From Paenibacillus methanolicus (lineage in GTDB: Bacteria > Bacillota > Bacilli > Paenibacillales > Paenibacillaceae), in NCBI RefSeq assembly GCF_008124765.1, contig NZ_VNHS01000005.1, positions 248,001 to 312,000 on the forward strand: a DNA stretch of 64,000 nt, given 5' to 3'. The translations under genes and the position numbers were made by a program. Position 1 is the stretch's first letter. Every line of letters starts with the position of its first letter. A model generated the notes under the pieces. That model did no database searches. It was not told the origin of the DNA and worked only from the letters and a program-made list of their open reading frames with translations. Below are positions 17,534 to 27,663 of the stretch, piece after piece.

Positions 17534-17569
17534 AAAAAAAAGCTCCCCCGCCGTTCATCGCGAGAGAGC
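17534..17569 (-). terminator. Rho-independent terminator of the VOC gene
   Basis: On the minus strand GCTCTCTCGC pairs with GCGGGGGAGC (two G-T pairs), followed by eight T. Confidence 0.85.
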
Positions 17570-17577
17570 CGTCGTTC

Positions 17578-18009
17578 TTATTGGTGAGGCTTGCCTTCGG
17601 TGAAGATTTGGAACGTCACGCCGAACTTGTCCACGACGATGCCGTACGCCGGGCTGAAGAACGTTTCCTGCAGCGGCATGTTGACCGTCCCGCCGTCCTG
17701 CAAGGCGTTGAAATAGCGGGTCGCTTGCTCTTTGTCGCCCACTCTCAGACAGATCGTCACCTGGGTGCCGATGACATGCGGCTGGCCCGGGAACGTATCC
17801 GAGAACATGACGTCGGATTCGCCGATTTTGAGCGTCGCATGCGAGACCCGGTCTTTCGCTTCCGGCGGCAGCGGGAAATCCGGGTTGTCCGGCATTTCGC
17901 CGAACTTCTGGCTGAAGAGCAGCTGCGCGTCCAGCGCTTTCTGGTAGAAGCTAATCGCCTCTGCCGCGTTGCCATCCATTACCAAGTAAGGAATCAATCT
18001 TACGGTCAT
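17578..18009 (-). CDS. VOC family protein (PhnB-like)
   Basis: A 143-residue protein of the glyoxalase/bleomycin-resistance (VOC) fold, PhnB/3-dmu-9-methyltransferase-like branch: VRLIPYLVMDGNAAEAISFY at the start, ATLKIGESDVMFSD in the middle and GIVVDKFGVTFQIF at the end. The start ATG 18009 follows AGGAGCTG; an upstream open stretch is not used. Function of this branch is largely unknown. Confidence 0.85.
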   Translation of the reverse strand: MTVRLIPYLVMDGNAAEAISFYQKALDAQLLFSQKFGEMPDNPDFPLPPEAKDRVSHATLKIGESDVMFSDTFPGQPHVIGTQVTICLRVGDKEQATRYFNALQDGGTVNMPLQETFFSPAYGIVVDKFGVTFQIFTEGKPHQ

Positions 18010-18184
18010 TTCGTCACAGCTCCTATTCGGATTGGATAAAGGTTCCATGTCCAAGTATATCCGAAAGGCTGCGTTTGAAACCAGCTGCCGGGGGTTGCTC
18101 TTCGCTGCGGCTGTAGTCCTAATTGCTCGGTCTACTGTCGAGTGGACGAGAATCTTAACTCAATTATTGGAAGGAGTGATCGTA

Positions 18185-18607
18185 ATGAAACAGTCGATCG
18201 TCCATATCGCGCTCGTCGTCCACGATTATGACGAGGCGATCGAATTTTACACGAAGAAGCTGAACTTTACGCTATTGGAGGACACGTACCAGCCGGAGCA
18301 GGACAAACGCTGGGTCGTCGTGGCGCCGCCGGGCTCCATCGGCACGAACTTGCTGCTCGCGAAGGCATCCAAACCGGAGCAGGAGCCGTTCGTCGGCAAC
18401 CAAGCTGGCGGACGGGTATTCTTGTTTCTGAACACGGACGATTTCTGGCGGGATTATAACGAGATGACGTCAAGAGGAATCGAATTCGTGAGACCGCCTC
18501 AAGTACAGCCGTATGGCACAGTAGCGGTATTTAAAGATTTGTACGGGAACCTGTGGGATTTGCTGCAGCTGAACGAGGATCATCCGATCGCGGCAAGGGC
18601 GAGATAG
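18185..18607 (+). CDS. VOC family protein (glyoxalase-like)
   Basis: A 140-residue VOC protein (HIALVVHDYDEAIEFYTKKL opening; GTVAVFKDLYGNLWDLLQ close). It carries the alternating beta-alpha-beta halves and probable metal ligands His and Glu/Asp of small glyoxalases. GGAAGGAG lies 7 bases before ATG 18185. It is divergent from the other VOC gene; whether they act together is not evident. Substrate unknown. Confidence 0.85.
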   Translation: MKQSIVHIALVVHDYDEAIEFYTKKLNFTLLEDTYQPEQDKRWVVVAPPGSIGTNLLLAKASKPEQEPFVGNQAGGRVFLFLNTDDFWRDYNEMTSRGIEFVRPPQVQPYGTVAVFKDLYGNLWDLLQLNEDHPIAARAR

Positions 18608-18680
18608 TCGGGAAACATGATCGGGCCGAACGTTGCGAATAGCCAAGCCGTTATGAATCTAAAGTGGGGGAGGATTCCTA

Positions 18681-19307
18681 GTGCGTAATTATGCCGGGGT
18701 TCTAATTATGCTGCTCCTGCTGACGGGCTGCTGGGGCGGGTCGGACGAATCTTCGCCCGTCATCGAACCAAGCGCGGCCGAGATCGCGTTAACGCCCGTC
18801 GATGATCTGTTCGAAGGGGACGCGGCGAAATTCAAACTCTTCCTAGGCACCATGAGCGGGGCGTTCAAACTGGCGTATGAGGGCGAGAAGCCGAGTATGA
18901 AACTGGACCTGGATATTTGGCGGGGCGGCAAGCGCGTCGATAAGGCGGGATCGATCGGGGACGTATTCCACAGCACGCAGGGGCCGACTCGCAAAGAGGT
19001 AGAGGTGCTCATCGCCATCGACGATTCAACCGCCAACATTCAGAACGGGCAGGTCGGCGTAAAGGTATGCCTGGTCGACGAAGAAGGAGCGAGTCTCTCC
19101 ACTTTCACGATTCCATGGGACCCTAAGCTGACGGCGCGCGGGCTGATCGCTTACACCGAACCGCGAACCTTTACGCTAGGCGAGGCAATCTCGGTCTTCG
19201 GCATGCATGCGACGAGCACGAACAGCATCCTTACGGCGGACTTCTCGGCTGAATCGCTGGGCAGCACGGAATGGGCGCTCGTGCTTACGCTTCGCCCGGA
19301 AGACTAG
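18681..19307 (+). CDS. Lipoprotein, unknown function
   Basis: A 208-residue lipoprotein with GTG start, GGGGAGG upstream and lipobox LLTGC (Cys17). The mature protein looks like a beta-sandwich (strand-rich, FTIPWDPKLTARG; WALVLTLRPED at the end) with no recognised domain name. Confidence 0.7.
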   Translation: MRNYAGVLIMLLLLTGCWGGSDESSPVIEPSAAEIALTPVDDLFEGDAAKFKLFLGTMSGAFKLAYEGEKPSMKLDLDIWRGGKRVDKAGSIGDVFHSTQGPTRKEVEVLIAIDDSTANIQNGQVGVKVCLVDEEGASLSTFTIPWDPKLTARGLIAYTEPRTFTLGEAISVFGMHATSTNSILTADFSAESLGSTEWALVLTLRPED

Positions 19308-19364
19308 CCGCATTTGCGGCATCGCCAAGCATGAGCGTAACATCAACAGTCGTTCCATCTTTAT

Positions 19365-19405
19365 AAACAGCTCTACCATGACGTGAGTCGAGGGGGGCTG
19401 TTTTT
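19365..19405 (+). terminator. Rho-independent terminator
   Basis: AAACAGC pairs with GCTGTTT around a 25-base interior, followed by T-rich sequence. Confidence 0.7.
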
Positions 19406-19426
19406 CTTTTTATCACACATAATGAA

Positions 19427-19441
19427 TTCAACAATTTCAAC
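19427..19441. promoter_or_regulatory. Tandem TTCAAC half-sites upstream of the SLH glycanase
   Basis: TTCAAC-AAT-TTCAAC: two half-sites 9 bases apart. The same arrangement occurs at 55654-55668, and its reverse complement with a 10-base step at 54173-54188, all upstream of glycan-utilisation genes. Confidence 0.5.
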
Positions 19442-19480
19442 TAATCAATTATACTAAATTATAAATATTTCAATTATCTA

Positions 19481-19526
19481 TTGTGCGAAAGGATGAATCT
19501 GCATATAATCATGTTAAGCGCTTACA
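19481..19526 (+). promoter_or_regulatory. Promoter and cre-like operator of the SLH glycanase
   Basis: TTGTGC (19481) and TATAAT (19504-19509) are 17 bases apart. TGTTAAGCGCTTACA at 19512-19526, covering the predicted start point, differs from the CcpA consensus by one inserted base. This predicts carbon catabolite repression and an untranslated leader of about 100 bases. Confidence 0.7.
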
Positions 19527-19614
19527 TAAAAAGCGGGGTCGAGACGCGCGTCAGACCCTGCATGAACGAACGTTTTCTTCCCATATCGACCTCGCGAATA
19601 ACGCATACGAAAGG

Positions 19615-22600
19615 ATGAACGAATTGGGCACAACGACTCGAAAATTGAAGAAACCCGCGCACGCGCTGATGGCGTGCTCGCTGCTAGCCGGCTTGTTATC
19701 GCCGGCGATCGGCGTCAACCCGGCCGTGGCCAACGGTCCTGTTCCCGAAGGCGAACCGGCCGCGAACGAAGTACAAGCGGCGGCTCAGCCAGCCGCCTCC
19801 GTCTTCTCCGATTTCATCACGGTGGACGGCGACGCGCTGATGGAGGGCGACCAGCCGTTCCGTTTCGCCTCGCTCAACTATCCGGGGGCCATGCGCGATC
19901 CGGCGTTCTCGCAGGAGGATGCGCTCCGCACGATCGCCGCCATGGGCGGCAAAGTGACGCGGACATACGTGCCGCCGGTCAAACGGTACGATAACGCGAA
20001 CGCGTCGTACGCGCTCGTGAAGGGGCCGGATGCCGAAGGGGTCATGCAGTTCAACGAAGAGGGCTTCCGCAAGCTGGACCATCTGCTGGCGCTGGCGAAC
20101 CAGTACGGCGTGCGGCTCATCATTCCGTTCGTCGACCAATGGCAGTGGGAGGGCGGCATCGAGAGCTACGTCAACTTCCGCTATCCCGGCACGATCTCGA
20201 ACGATGCGGCGAACGATCCGGATGCATGGAAGTTCTATACCGATCCGCTCGTCATTTCGGACTTTAAGCAGGTCATCCACTACATGATGAACCGCGTGAA
20301 CACGGTCACGGGCGTGAAGTACAAGGACGACCCGGCGATCCTCGCTTGGGAGACGGGCAACGAACTCGGCGGCTACAATCAAGATAAATTCCCGCAATCG
20401 TGGACGACGGAGATCGCCCGCTACATCCAGGAGGACATAAATCCGAGCCAACTGCTGCTCGACGGTCGGTTCGCCGTGCATGCGGAGTCGCTGACCGATC
20501 CGAACATCGACATCGTGGGCAACCATTTCTACACGGGCAGTTTCATCGACAAAATCAATGCCGACCAGGCGTCCGCCGAAGGCAAGAAGCCGTACATTCT
20601 CGGCGAATTCGGCCTCTACACGACGGGCGAGCCGGTCGATCAGCTGTACAACGCCGCCCTCCAGAACGGGACGGACGGCATCATGATCTGGTCGCTTCGC
20701 CCGCACAAGGACGACGGCGGTTTCTACTGGCACGACGAGAATCCGGGCAACTGGGCGTCGTACCACTGGCCGGGTTTCGCGTCCGGCAATTATTACGGCG
20801 AGAAGGACATCATTCGTACGGTTTATAAGTATGCGCACTATATGAACACCGGCGATACCGCCAAAACAACGCCAGTGCCGCCGATACCGGCGCCTGCGAA
20901 CGCGCCGGTGCTGTTCCCGATCGAATCGGTCGCGGATATCCGTTGGCTCGGCTCTGTCGGCGCCTCGGGATACGAGGTGCAGCGTTCCGTCGACGGGGAG
21001 AATTGGATCAGCGTGACAACGGATTTCTCCGACGGCGGCCGCGCGGGAACGCCGACCTTCCACGACGAGAAGGCGATCACGGGGCAGGCGTACCAGTACC
21101 GCGTGCGCGGCGTCAACGAGACCGGCGTCTCGGATTGGTCGAACGTCGTGCCGACGACCGCGAAGCACGTTATCACCGACGAGCTGAGTTTGCTCTACAG
21201 CGAGAAGGAGAAGCGGCGCACGTTTGCGTACGACCATTCTTCGAACGTACTGACGAGCTCGCCGGACGGCAACGAGCGGGGCTACGGGTACAAAGCCTAC
21301 GTATCGACGCCGGCGGCCGGCACGCTGACTTACGCGTCGCCCGTTCCGCTGTCCGAAGTTCGGATGGCGGCGGCCGGCAGCGGCGCGGTCAAATGGTTCG
21401 CGTCGGAGGACGGCCGCCAGTATGAGGAGATTCAGCCCGCGGAGCAGGACGGTCAACTCGTCGCGGAGGAGCTGCCGGCCAATACCCGGTACGTCAAATT
21501 CAGCATACCGGGCGGCAACTCGGTGCAGATCGACTGCATCCAGCTGCTCTACGACTATGACGGCACGGGATACGAGGCTGTTCCGCCGCTAGTCCGGAGC
21601 GGGTTCATCAAGGATACGGCGTTCGAAGACGCGCCGGTCGCGCGCACTTCGAATCTGTCGGTCGAATCGATTCAGGCCGGCGAAGAGACCGTGAATGCGC
21701 TGACGAAGCAGGCTAGCGGCGACGCGGAGCTTGTCTACAAGGCGGACGGCGACATTAACTCCTACCGCGTAACGGCGTATGCGAACACGGCGGAGGAGAT
21801 CGAGTTCCATGCGTCGATCGACGGCGTGACGTATACTAAAGCGACGCCTACCGTCAGCCGCGCCGCCCTCTCCGGCGGATGGAGCAAAGTCGTTTATACC
21901 GACTTCGCCGTGCCGGCCGGCGCGCGTTACGTGAAGCTGGTCTATCCGGCGGCGGCCGACGAACAGTCGCCGGCGGTGGCGCGCTTCGAGCTGGGCTACG
22001 GCAGCAGCATGATTCCGCCGACGGATAAGCCGCCGGCGAACGTGCTGGAGGACGGCGAATACGATTATGGCCAGAACGAGAGCATCCAGGCGAGATACGA
22101 GAAGGACGCGGAAGGCGGCGATATCGCCGTTACGCTGCTTGCGCTGGATACGCTGGTCGCGGCGAATGCCAAGAAGGGCACGAGCAGCATGCAGCTCGCT
22201 TACGATCTTGGCGAAGAAGACTTTGCGGGCTTGACGCGTTCGACCGGTCATGCCGACCTGTCCATGTTCGATGCGCTGCACGCGGTCGTCGCAGGCGATG
22301 GTTCGGGCAATACGCTGGCGATTCGTCTGACCACGGCGGACGGCGGTACTTGGGAAGGACGCAAAACGCTTAGCGGCACGAGCGAAGAGACGATCGAGAT
22401 CAAGCTGACGGATTTCGTGCGCGTAAGCGGCGAGGCGGCGGAGCCGAATTGGCGCGACGTCACGGCGTTCGGCATGTATGTCGCGCGCGGCGAAAGCGCA
22501 ACGTCCGCCGGCGGCGCGATCACGCTCGACAACGTCAAGCTGGCCAACGCCTCGAAGCTGGACGGCTTCGAAGGCTACGGCGGCTATAACGTGCTCTTGC

Positions 22601-25600
22601 AGAAAGCCTTCTCGCGCAACGCGGGCGGCGGCGCCTTCGCGGTGTCCCTCGATGCGGAGCATCGCTCCGAGGGCAACTACGGCATGCGCGTGGATTACAA
22701 CTTCGCCGGTCCCGGCTACGCGGGCGGCAGCTTCAACCCGGATTTCCTGAACCTGAAGGGCTATGACGGCTTCACGTTCTGGTTCCAGCCGGACGGCGCG
22801 GGCAACGAGCTGGCCATCCAGTTCACGGACGACGCCGGCAAGTATTGGGAGACGAAAGTCGTGTACAAAGGGAACGACGCGCGGCTTATGTACGTGCCGT
22901 TCGATGCCTTCCGCCATCCGGGCTGGTACAGCCAGGACCAGACGGCGCGGCCGGACGCGAATCGCAATATCGTGGCGTTCTCGTTGTATATCGGCGGGGG
23001 CGAAGGATCGCTCGCAAGCTCGGGCACGTTCTACGTCGACGATATTAACGGCGCCCAGTTCATGGAAGAACTCGGAGAGTCGACCGTCGTGATCGACAAA
23101 TCGGTACAGTCGGCCACCGCGCTGCCGGTAACGATTCACGGTACGGCGACCGGAGCCAAATATGTCGCGATCCATGCCGGGGACCTTGTGTTCCATACGC
23201 CGGTCAAACCGGACGGTACGTGGACATACGCGAGCGACAAGCTGCCGAACGGCGATATCGCGATCAAAGCGGCGGTTGAGCTGTTCGACGGCACCGCGCT
23301 CAGCTCGGATACGCATACGCTCTCCGTCAACGTGCCGAACAATCCGAACACGGGCGGCGAGCCGGGACCGGTGTTAACCAACTACGTGCAGAACCCGGGC
23401 TTCGAGGAAGCCGTGGACGCGAACGCGTCGCCGGCGCTGCCGAAGCACTGGACGAATAAGGACGCGGAAGGCGCGGAAGTAACAAGCGGCATTGCGAAGA
23501 TCGAAGCGGTATCCCCGCGTTCCGGCACGCATCGCCTGGCGCATTGGAATGATGTCGCTTACGAGGTGACGACCTCGCAGACGGTAAGCAATTTGCCGGA
23601 CGGCATCTATGAGCTGCGCGCCTGGACGAAGAGCAAGGGCGGCCAGCAAATCGCCGAGATGACGGCAACCGCGCCGGGCGGCGAGACGAAGAAGATCGAC
23701 ATTCCGGCCGGCGAAGGCACGTGGGCATACTTGAAGCTGTCCGACCTGACGGTTCGCGGCGGAGAACTCGCCGTAGGCTTCCACTCGAAGGACCTCGGCG
23801 GCAACTGGATCGCGGTCGAAGACGTGGAGTTGGTGAAAACCGGCGACATTAATTACGCGGCGAATCCGAGCTTCGATGAACCGGTGGACGCGGGCGTCTG
23901 GCCGATATTGCCGAAGCAGTGGGTGAACAAGGATGCGAGCGGCGCAGATATCGCTAATGGCATCGTGAAGCTGGAAGCGGCCAATACGCATTCCGGCGCC
24001 TACCGTCTGGTGCATTACAACGCCGCCGCATATGAAGCGACGACCTCGCAGACGGTGACGAATTTACCGGACGGCGTGTACACGCTGAGCGCGTACACGA
24101 AGTCCAAGGGCGGACAGGAGAAAGCCGAGCTGCAAGCGATCGTCGGCGAATCCGTGCGTTCGGCTGCCATCCCGGCCGGCGAAGGCGCATGGGTGACGAC
24201 AAGCGTTACGAATATCGAGGTGCGAGGCGGCGAACTCACGATCGCCATCCATTCCAAAGATGCGACGGGCAACACTTGGATCTCCGTGGATGACGTGACG
24301 CTCGTGCGCAGCGGCAATCTGGCGGTCACGGCCGTCGCGGGCGTAAGCTTGAACAAGAACGCGTCGACGCTCGACGTCGGCGCAAGCGTCCAATTGACGG
24401 CGACGATTACGCCGGCGAACGCGACGAACAAAGACGTAACGTGGAGCTCGAGCGACGCTACCGTCGCGTCGATCGCGGACGGACTCGTCACCGCGAAGAA
24501 AGCGGGCACGGCGGTCATTACCGTGACGACCGCGGACGGCGGGAAGCAAGCATCGGCGACGGTAACGGTCGTATCGCCGACGACCGGAGGCGGCTCCGGG
24601 GCTGTAGTTACGCCGCCGGTCACTACCGACCCGAATCGCGTGGTAGAAGGCGGGGACATCCGTCTGAAAGCTGCCGGCACGGGTGCTGAAGCGGTCGTTA
24701 CCGTTAAGACCGACGAAGTGAAGAAAGCGTTGGAGCAAGACAAAGACGGCGTGCTTGCTATTAAAGTGGAAATCGGAGCCGACGCGAAGACGCTCAAGGT
24801 GAGCATCCCGGTTGGCGCATTCGGGAACGATGCGGACGCGAAGAGCATCCGGATCGAATCCGGTCTCGGCGCGGTAACCGTGGCGCGCGATCTATTCTTC
24901 CAGGCGCTCGCGGGTAGCGGAGCAACCGAGCAGACGCTGGAACTGACGATCAAGGCGATCGATCCATCCGGTCTGCCATCCGACACGCAGGCGCAGTTGT
25001 CCGGCAGCACGGTGTACGATTTCGCGCTGCGCGTGAACGGCAAGCCCGTACACGAATTCGAGGGGCGGCAGGTTCAAGTGGCGATCCCTTACAAGCTTCA
25101 AGAAGGAAAGAATACGAATGCCGTCATCGTCTACTATGTCGATGAAGCGGGTAAGCTTACCATTGTTCCGGGTGCGCGTTACGAGTCGGTTTCCGGCCAA
25201 GCGGTATTCGCGGCGGAGCACTTCAGCGGCTATGCGGCGGCGTATCGGGCGATCGCATTCGACGATGCGAGCAGCGCGCCTTGGGCAGCCGACGCGATCC
25301 AATTCCTGGCGGCGCGGGATATCGTCCGCGGCGTCGGCGAAGGACGGTTCAACCCGGACGGTTCGGTGACGCGAGCGGAGTTCGTTCAGATGCTCATGAA
25401 CGCGGCGAGCTTCGAGACGAAGGGCGGCGAAGGCGGAGCGGGTGCCGAACCGGCATTCACGGATGTCGCGGTGTCGGCTTGGTACTACGAATCCGTGACG
25501 GCGGCGAAGCAGCTTGGCCTCGTGAAAGGCAGAGCCGATGGCAGCTTCGGCGCGGACGAGCGGATCACGCGGCAGGAGATGGCCGTGATGCTCCACCGCG

Positions 25601-25818
25601 CTGCCGGTTTGCTTGATGTCGAGCTGGCGCAGCCGGAGCAAACGGCGGCATTCCTGGACGCGGACGCCATCGCCGGCTTTGCCCGCGAAGCGGCGCAAGC
25701 GGTGCAGGCAGCAGGCCTCATGCAAGGCGCAAGCGGCAAGTTCTTGCCGGATAATGCGGCTACGCGCGCCGAAAGCGCGGTCGTCGTGTACCGGTTGTTT
25801 CAATCGCTCCATCCATAA
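19615..25818 (+). CDS. Giant SLH-anchored GH5-type glycanase (probable endo-mannanase)
   Basis: A 2067-residue cell-surface enzyme. Order: signal peptide (about 1-45); GH5-type catalytic domain (60-420) with acid/base Glu250 in ETGNELGG and nucleophile Glu331 in LGEFGLY; fibronectin-III-like segment; two discoidin-like stretches; two larger carbohydrate-binding regions (about 815-1170); two about 155-residue repeats beginning YVQNPGFEE and YAANPSFDE (1260-1570); a Big_2 Ig-like domain; a beta domain; and three SLH domains (1880-2067). ATG 19615 has its AAAGG almost adjacent; TTG 19624 has better spacing and is the alternative start. The frame is open from 19483, but the promoter TATAAT lies inside that part. 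SLH domains would bind wall-linked pyruvylated polymer. Confidence 0.9.
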   Translation: MNELGTTTRKLKKPAHALMACSLLAGLLSPAIGVNPAVANGPVPEGEPAANEVQAAAQPAASVFSDFITVDGDALMEGDQPFRFASLNYPGAMRDPAFSQEDALRTIAAMGGKVTRTYVPPVKRYDNANASYALVKGPDAEGVMQFNEEGFRKLDHLLALANQYGVRLIIPFVDQWQWEGGIESYVNFRYPGTISNDAANDPDAWKFYTDPLVISDFKQVIHYMMNRVNTVTGVKYKDDPAILAWETGNELGGYNQDKFPQSWTTEIARYIQEDINPSQLLLDGRFAVHAESLTDPNIDIVGNHFYTGSFIDKINADQASAEGKKPYILGEFGLYTTGEPVDQLYNAALQNGTDGIMIWSLRPHKDDGGFYWHDENPGNWASYHWPGFASGNYYGEKDIIRTVYKYAHYMNTGDTAKTTPVPPIPAPANAPVLFPIESVADIRWLGSVGASGYEVQRSVDGENWISVTTDFSDGGRAGTPTFHDEKAITGQAYQYRVRGVNETGVSDWSNVVPTTAKHVITDELSLLYSEKEKRRTFAYDHSSNVLTSSPDGNERGYGYKAYVSTPAAGTLTYASPVPLSEVRMAAAGSGAVKWFASEDGRQYEEIQPAEQDGQLVAEELPANTRYVKFSIPGGNSVQIDCIQLLYDYDGTGYEAVPPLVRSGFIKDTAFEDAPVARTSNLSVESIQAGEETVNALTKQASGDAELVYKADGDINSYRVTAYANTAEEIEFHASIDGVTYTKATPTVSRAALSGGWSKVVYTDFAVPAGARYVKLVYPAAADEQSPAVARFELGYGSSMIPPTDKPPANVLEDGEYDYGQNESIQARYEKDAEGGDIAVTLLALDTLVAANAKKGTSSMQLAYDLGEEDFAGLTRSTGHADLSMFDALHAVVAGDGSGNTLAIRLTTADGGTWEGRKTLSGTSEETIEIKLTDFVRVSGEAAEPNWRDVTAFGMYVARGESATSAGGAITLDNVKLANASKLDGFEGYGGYNVLLQKAFSRNAGGGAFAVSLDAEHRSEGNYGMRVDYNFAGPGYAGGSFNPDFLNLKGYDGFTFWFQPDGAGNELAIQFTDDAGKYWETKVVYKGNDARLMYVPFDAFRHPGWYSQDQTARPDANRNIVAFSLYIGGGEGSLASSGTFYVDDINGAQFMEELGESTVVIDKSVQSATALPVTIHGTATGAKYVAIHAGDLVFHTPVKPDGTWTYASDKLPNGDIAIKAAVELFDGTALSSDTHTLSVNVPNNPNTGGEPGPVLTNYVQNPGFEEAVDANASPALPKHWTNKDAEGAEVTSGIAKIEAVSPRSGTHRLAHWNDVAYEVTTSQTVSNLPDGIYELRAWTKSKGGQQIAEMTATAPGGETKKIDIPAGEGTWAYLKLSDLTVRGGELAVGFHSKDLGGNWIAVEDVELVKTGDINYAANPSFDEPVDAGVWPILPKQWVNKDASGADIANGIVKLEAANTHSGAYRLVHYNAAAYEATTSQTVTNLPDGVYTLSAYTKSKGGQEKAELQAIVGESVRSAAIPAGEGAWVTTSVTNIEVRGGELTIAIHSKDATGNTWISVDDVTLVRSGNLAVTAVAGVSLNKNASTLDVGASVQLTATITPANATNKDVTWSSSDATVASIADGLVTAKKAGTAVITVTTADGGKQASATVTVVSPTTGGGSGAVVTPPVTTDPNRVVEGGDIRLKAAGTGAEAVVTVKTDEVKKALEQDKDGVLAIKVEIGADAKTLKVSIPVGAFGNDADAKSIRIESGLGAVTVARDLFFQALAGSGATEQTLELTIKAIDPSGLPSDTQAQLSGSTVYDFALRVNGKPVHEFEGRQVQVAIPYKLQEGKNTNAVIVYYVDEAGKLTIVPGARYESVSGQAVFAAEHFSGYAAAYRAIAFDDASSAPWAADAIQFLAARDIVRGVGEGRFNPDGSVTRAEFVQMLMNAASFETKGGEGGAGAEPAFTDVAVSAWYYESVTAAKQLGLVKGRADGSFGADERITRQEMAVMLHRAAGLLDVELAQPEQTAAFLDADAIAGFAREAAQAVQAAGLMQGASGKFLPDNAATRAESAVVVYRLFQSLHP

Positions 25819-25825
25819 ATAGACT

Positions 25826-25860
25826 AAACCGCCCTTCGCAAGATGCGAGGGGCGGTTTTT
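25826..25860 (+). terminator. Rho-independent terminator
   Basis: AAACCGCCC pairs with GGGCGGTTT and is followed by T residues. Confidence 0.9.
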
Positions 25861-25891
25861 GAACGTTTCACGGCAAATCTACGGCTGGACG

Positions 25892-26359
25892 TTATTCCGC
25901 AATCGTCTCTTCGCCCGGCAAAATTTGACGCAGATGGTGGTTCATATGTGCGACATAGTCGTCGATCAGCCACGCCAAGGTTTGCGTCTCGCCGCTTGGC
26001 AGCAGCACATTTCGAGCCGCGGTTTCTTCTCGGAGATGGGCGATGACGCGCACGATCGATCGGTTCAAGCTCACCCAGAGCGCGACGATCTCGTCAATGG
26101 GGGCGTCCGCATAGCGCTGAGCCGCCACCCACTCGTCCTGGTTATACGGCTGCAGCTGCCAGGGTTCCGGCATATGCTGCGCGTGCACGAACCGGGTCAA
26201 GTTATGAAGCGCGGAATCGCACAGGTGACCGAGGATCTGCAGGCGCGACCATTTGCCTGGATGCGGGGGAATTATCATCGCTTCGGCGGATAGGTCCGCG
26301 GTCGCGACGGGTACTAAAGCAAGGAGGGATTCGAGACGGGCAGCGGCGTTTAAGGTCAT
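25892..26359 (-). CDS. DinB family protein
   Basis: A 155-residue four-helix-bundle protein of the DinB/YfiT metal-dependent family. The metal-binding histidines are visible in LQILGHLCDSALHNL near residue 44 and YVAHMNHHLRQIL near 137. Members include thiol transferases and hydrolases; the reaction is not known for most. AGGAGCG precedes the ATG. Confidence 0.85.
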   Translation of the reverse strand: MTLNAAARLESLLALVPVATADLSAEAMIIPPHPGKWSRLQILGHLCDSALHNLTRFVHAQHMPEPWQLQPYNQDEWVAAQRYADAPIDEIVALWVSLNRSIVRVIAHLREETAARNVLLPSGETQTLAWLIDDYVAHMNHHLRQILPGEETIAE

Positions 26360-26601
26360 AGGGTTCGCTCCTATTCGTCAGGGAGTTTTTTAACATTCTT
26401 AACTTGAAGAATAGCACGAGCCGAGGCGTACGAGTTATCGAGAGAAAACGATCGGGACATTCATTATTTTCGATGCATGCTAGGTTCCGGACGGGGAATC
26501 TTCGAGAAGGCTTGCTTGTTGTCTCCCGTGCCAAAAGCTGTTAATTTGGTTGAAGAGACGCGGCATCATGTACGAATACGAGTGGAGGTGGTGAGTGACC
26601 T

Positions 26602-27615
26602 ATGAACGCACGGATCTTGATCGTCGCGCTGCTTGTGCTCGCAGTGGGGTGCAGCAATGGAGCGAACGACGCATCGCCTTCGGGCGGCAACGCGGGGCAG
26701 GCGGCGCCGTCAGACGACCAATCGGAGTCGATCGGCGGCATTGTGGGGCAAATCATACCGCCCAACGATACGCCGGACAACACGCCAAGTGACCAGCCGA
26801 GTTCCCCGCCGCCCGCGCAAGCCTCGGACGCCATCGTCGGAGAAACGGTGAAGGAGCAGTCCTTTCCGGTTGAGTTCGAGCTGGCGGGCGAGTCGGAATT
26901 TATAACGACCGCGGAGGACGTGGACGGTAGGCCGAAGCTTCATTTTTACGTCAAAAAAGCGGATGCGGTGACGGAGCTTGCCTATGAACCGGAGTCTCCG
27001 GGAGCTTATTATAGCGTCGCGGCGGTCGCGTTCCGGGACGTTAGCGGGGATGACCGCAAAGACATTATCATTCTGATGGAATACGTGACCGGAGCGGGTC
27101 AGATGGGAACCGTGCCGGTGTCGCAACTGCTGCTGTATAAGCAGACGGAATCCGGCTTCGTCCAAGATCAAGCGCTGCAGGAGAAGGCGAGGGCGGGCGT
27201 GCCCTACCGGATCTTAACGATTCAGGACGTCATGACGGGCCTAGCGACGGAACCGTCGGACAGCGTACCGAATGCATGGAAGAAGTTGAAGTCCGGCGAC
27301 TATGAGCTGGAGGGCTCGGATGAGCTGCAAGGCTCTACGGTTACGGTCGAGAAGGTTGCCGCAGACCGATTGCAATTCCGGCTCGATGCTTTCTATGCGG
27401 CGGATGAAGAGGCGGCGGAGCGTGGCGGCGTCAATATCGGCAATATCGAATCGGGCGAGGCGACGATCTCCGGGGAGGATATGGTTTTCCGGGATGGCGA
27501 GTTCGAGCTGACGATCTCCTTGATTGCCAACAACAAGCTATACGTTAGCGACAATGGCGTGGGATATTTCGGGCATAACGTATGGGTGCACGGGGAGTAC
27601 GAACGCAAGGATTGA
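26602..27615 (+). CDS. Lipoprotein, unknown function
   Basis: A 337-residue lipoprotein (lipobox LAVGC, Cys17), with a Gly/Asn/Pro/Ser-rich linker to about residue 85 and a folded remainder. The segment AVAFRDVSGDDRKDIIILMEYV resembles an FG-GAP/VCBS-like calcium loop (DVSGDDRKD), common in secreted proteins. GGAGGTGGTGAG precedes the ATG. It lies between two convergent or divergent DinB genes without evident link. Confidence 0.7.
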   Translation: MNARILIVALLVLAVGCSNGANDASPSGGNAGQAAPSDDQSESIGGIVGQIIPPNDTPDNTPSDQPSSPPPAQASDAIVGETVKEQSFPVEFELAGESEFITTAEDVDGRPKLHFYVKKADAVTELAYEPESPGAYYSVAAVAFRDVSGDDRKDIIILMEYVTGAGQMGTVPVSQLLLYKQTESGFVQDQALQEKARAGVPYRILTIQDVMTGLATEPSDSVPNAWKKLKSGDYELEGSDELQGSTVTVEKVAADRLQFRLDAFYAADEEAAERGGVNIGNIESGEATISGEDMVFRDGEFELTISLIANNKLYVSDNGVGYFGHNVWVHGEYERKD

Positions 27616-27663
27616 CCACTTGCTTATTAGACACTAGTCAGCACTTGCGCGTGCGCGCAATGC

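Noticed and set aside
19696-21456. 586-codon open frame on the minus strand inside the SLH glycanase gene
   Set aside because: It is antisense to a clearly real gene with intact catalytic motifs; long shadow frames are expected in GC-rich DNA. No signature or ribosome site of its own.
21589-23316. 575-codon minus-strand frame
   Set aside because: Same reason: shadow of the carbohydrate-binding part of the SLH glycanase.
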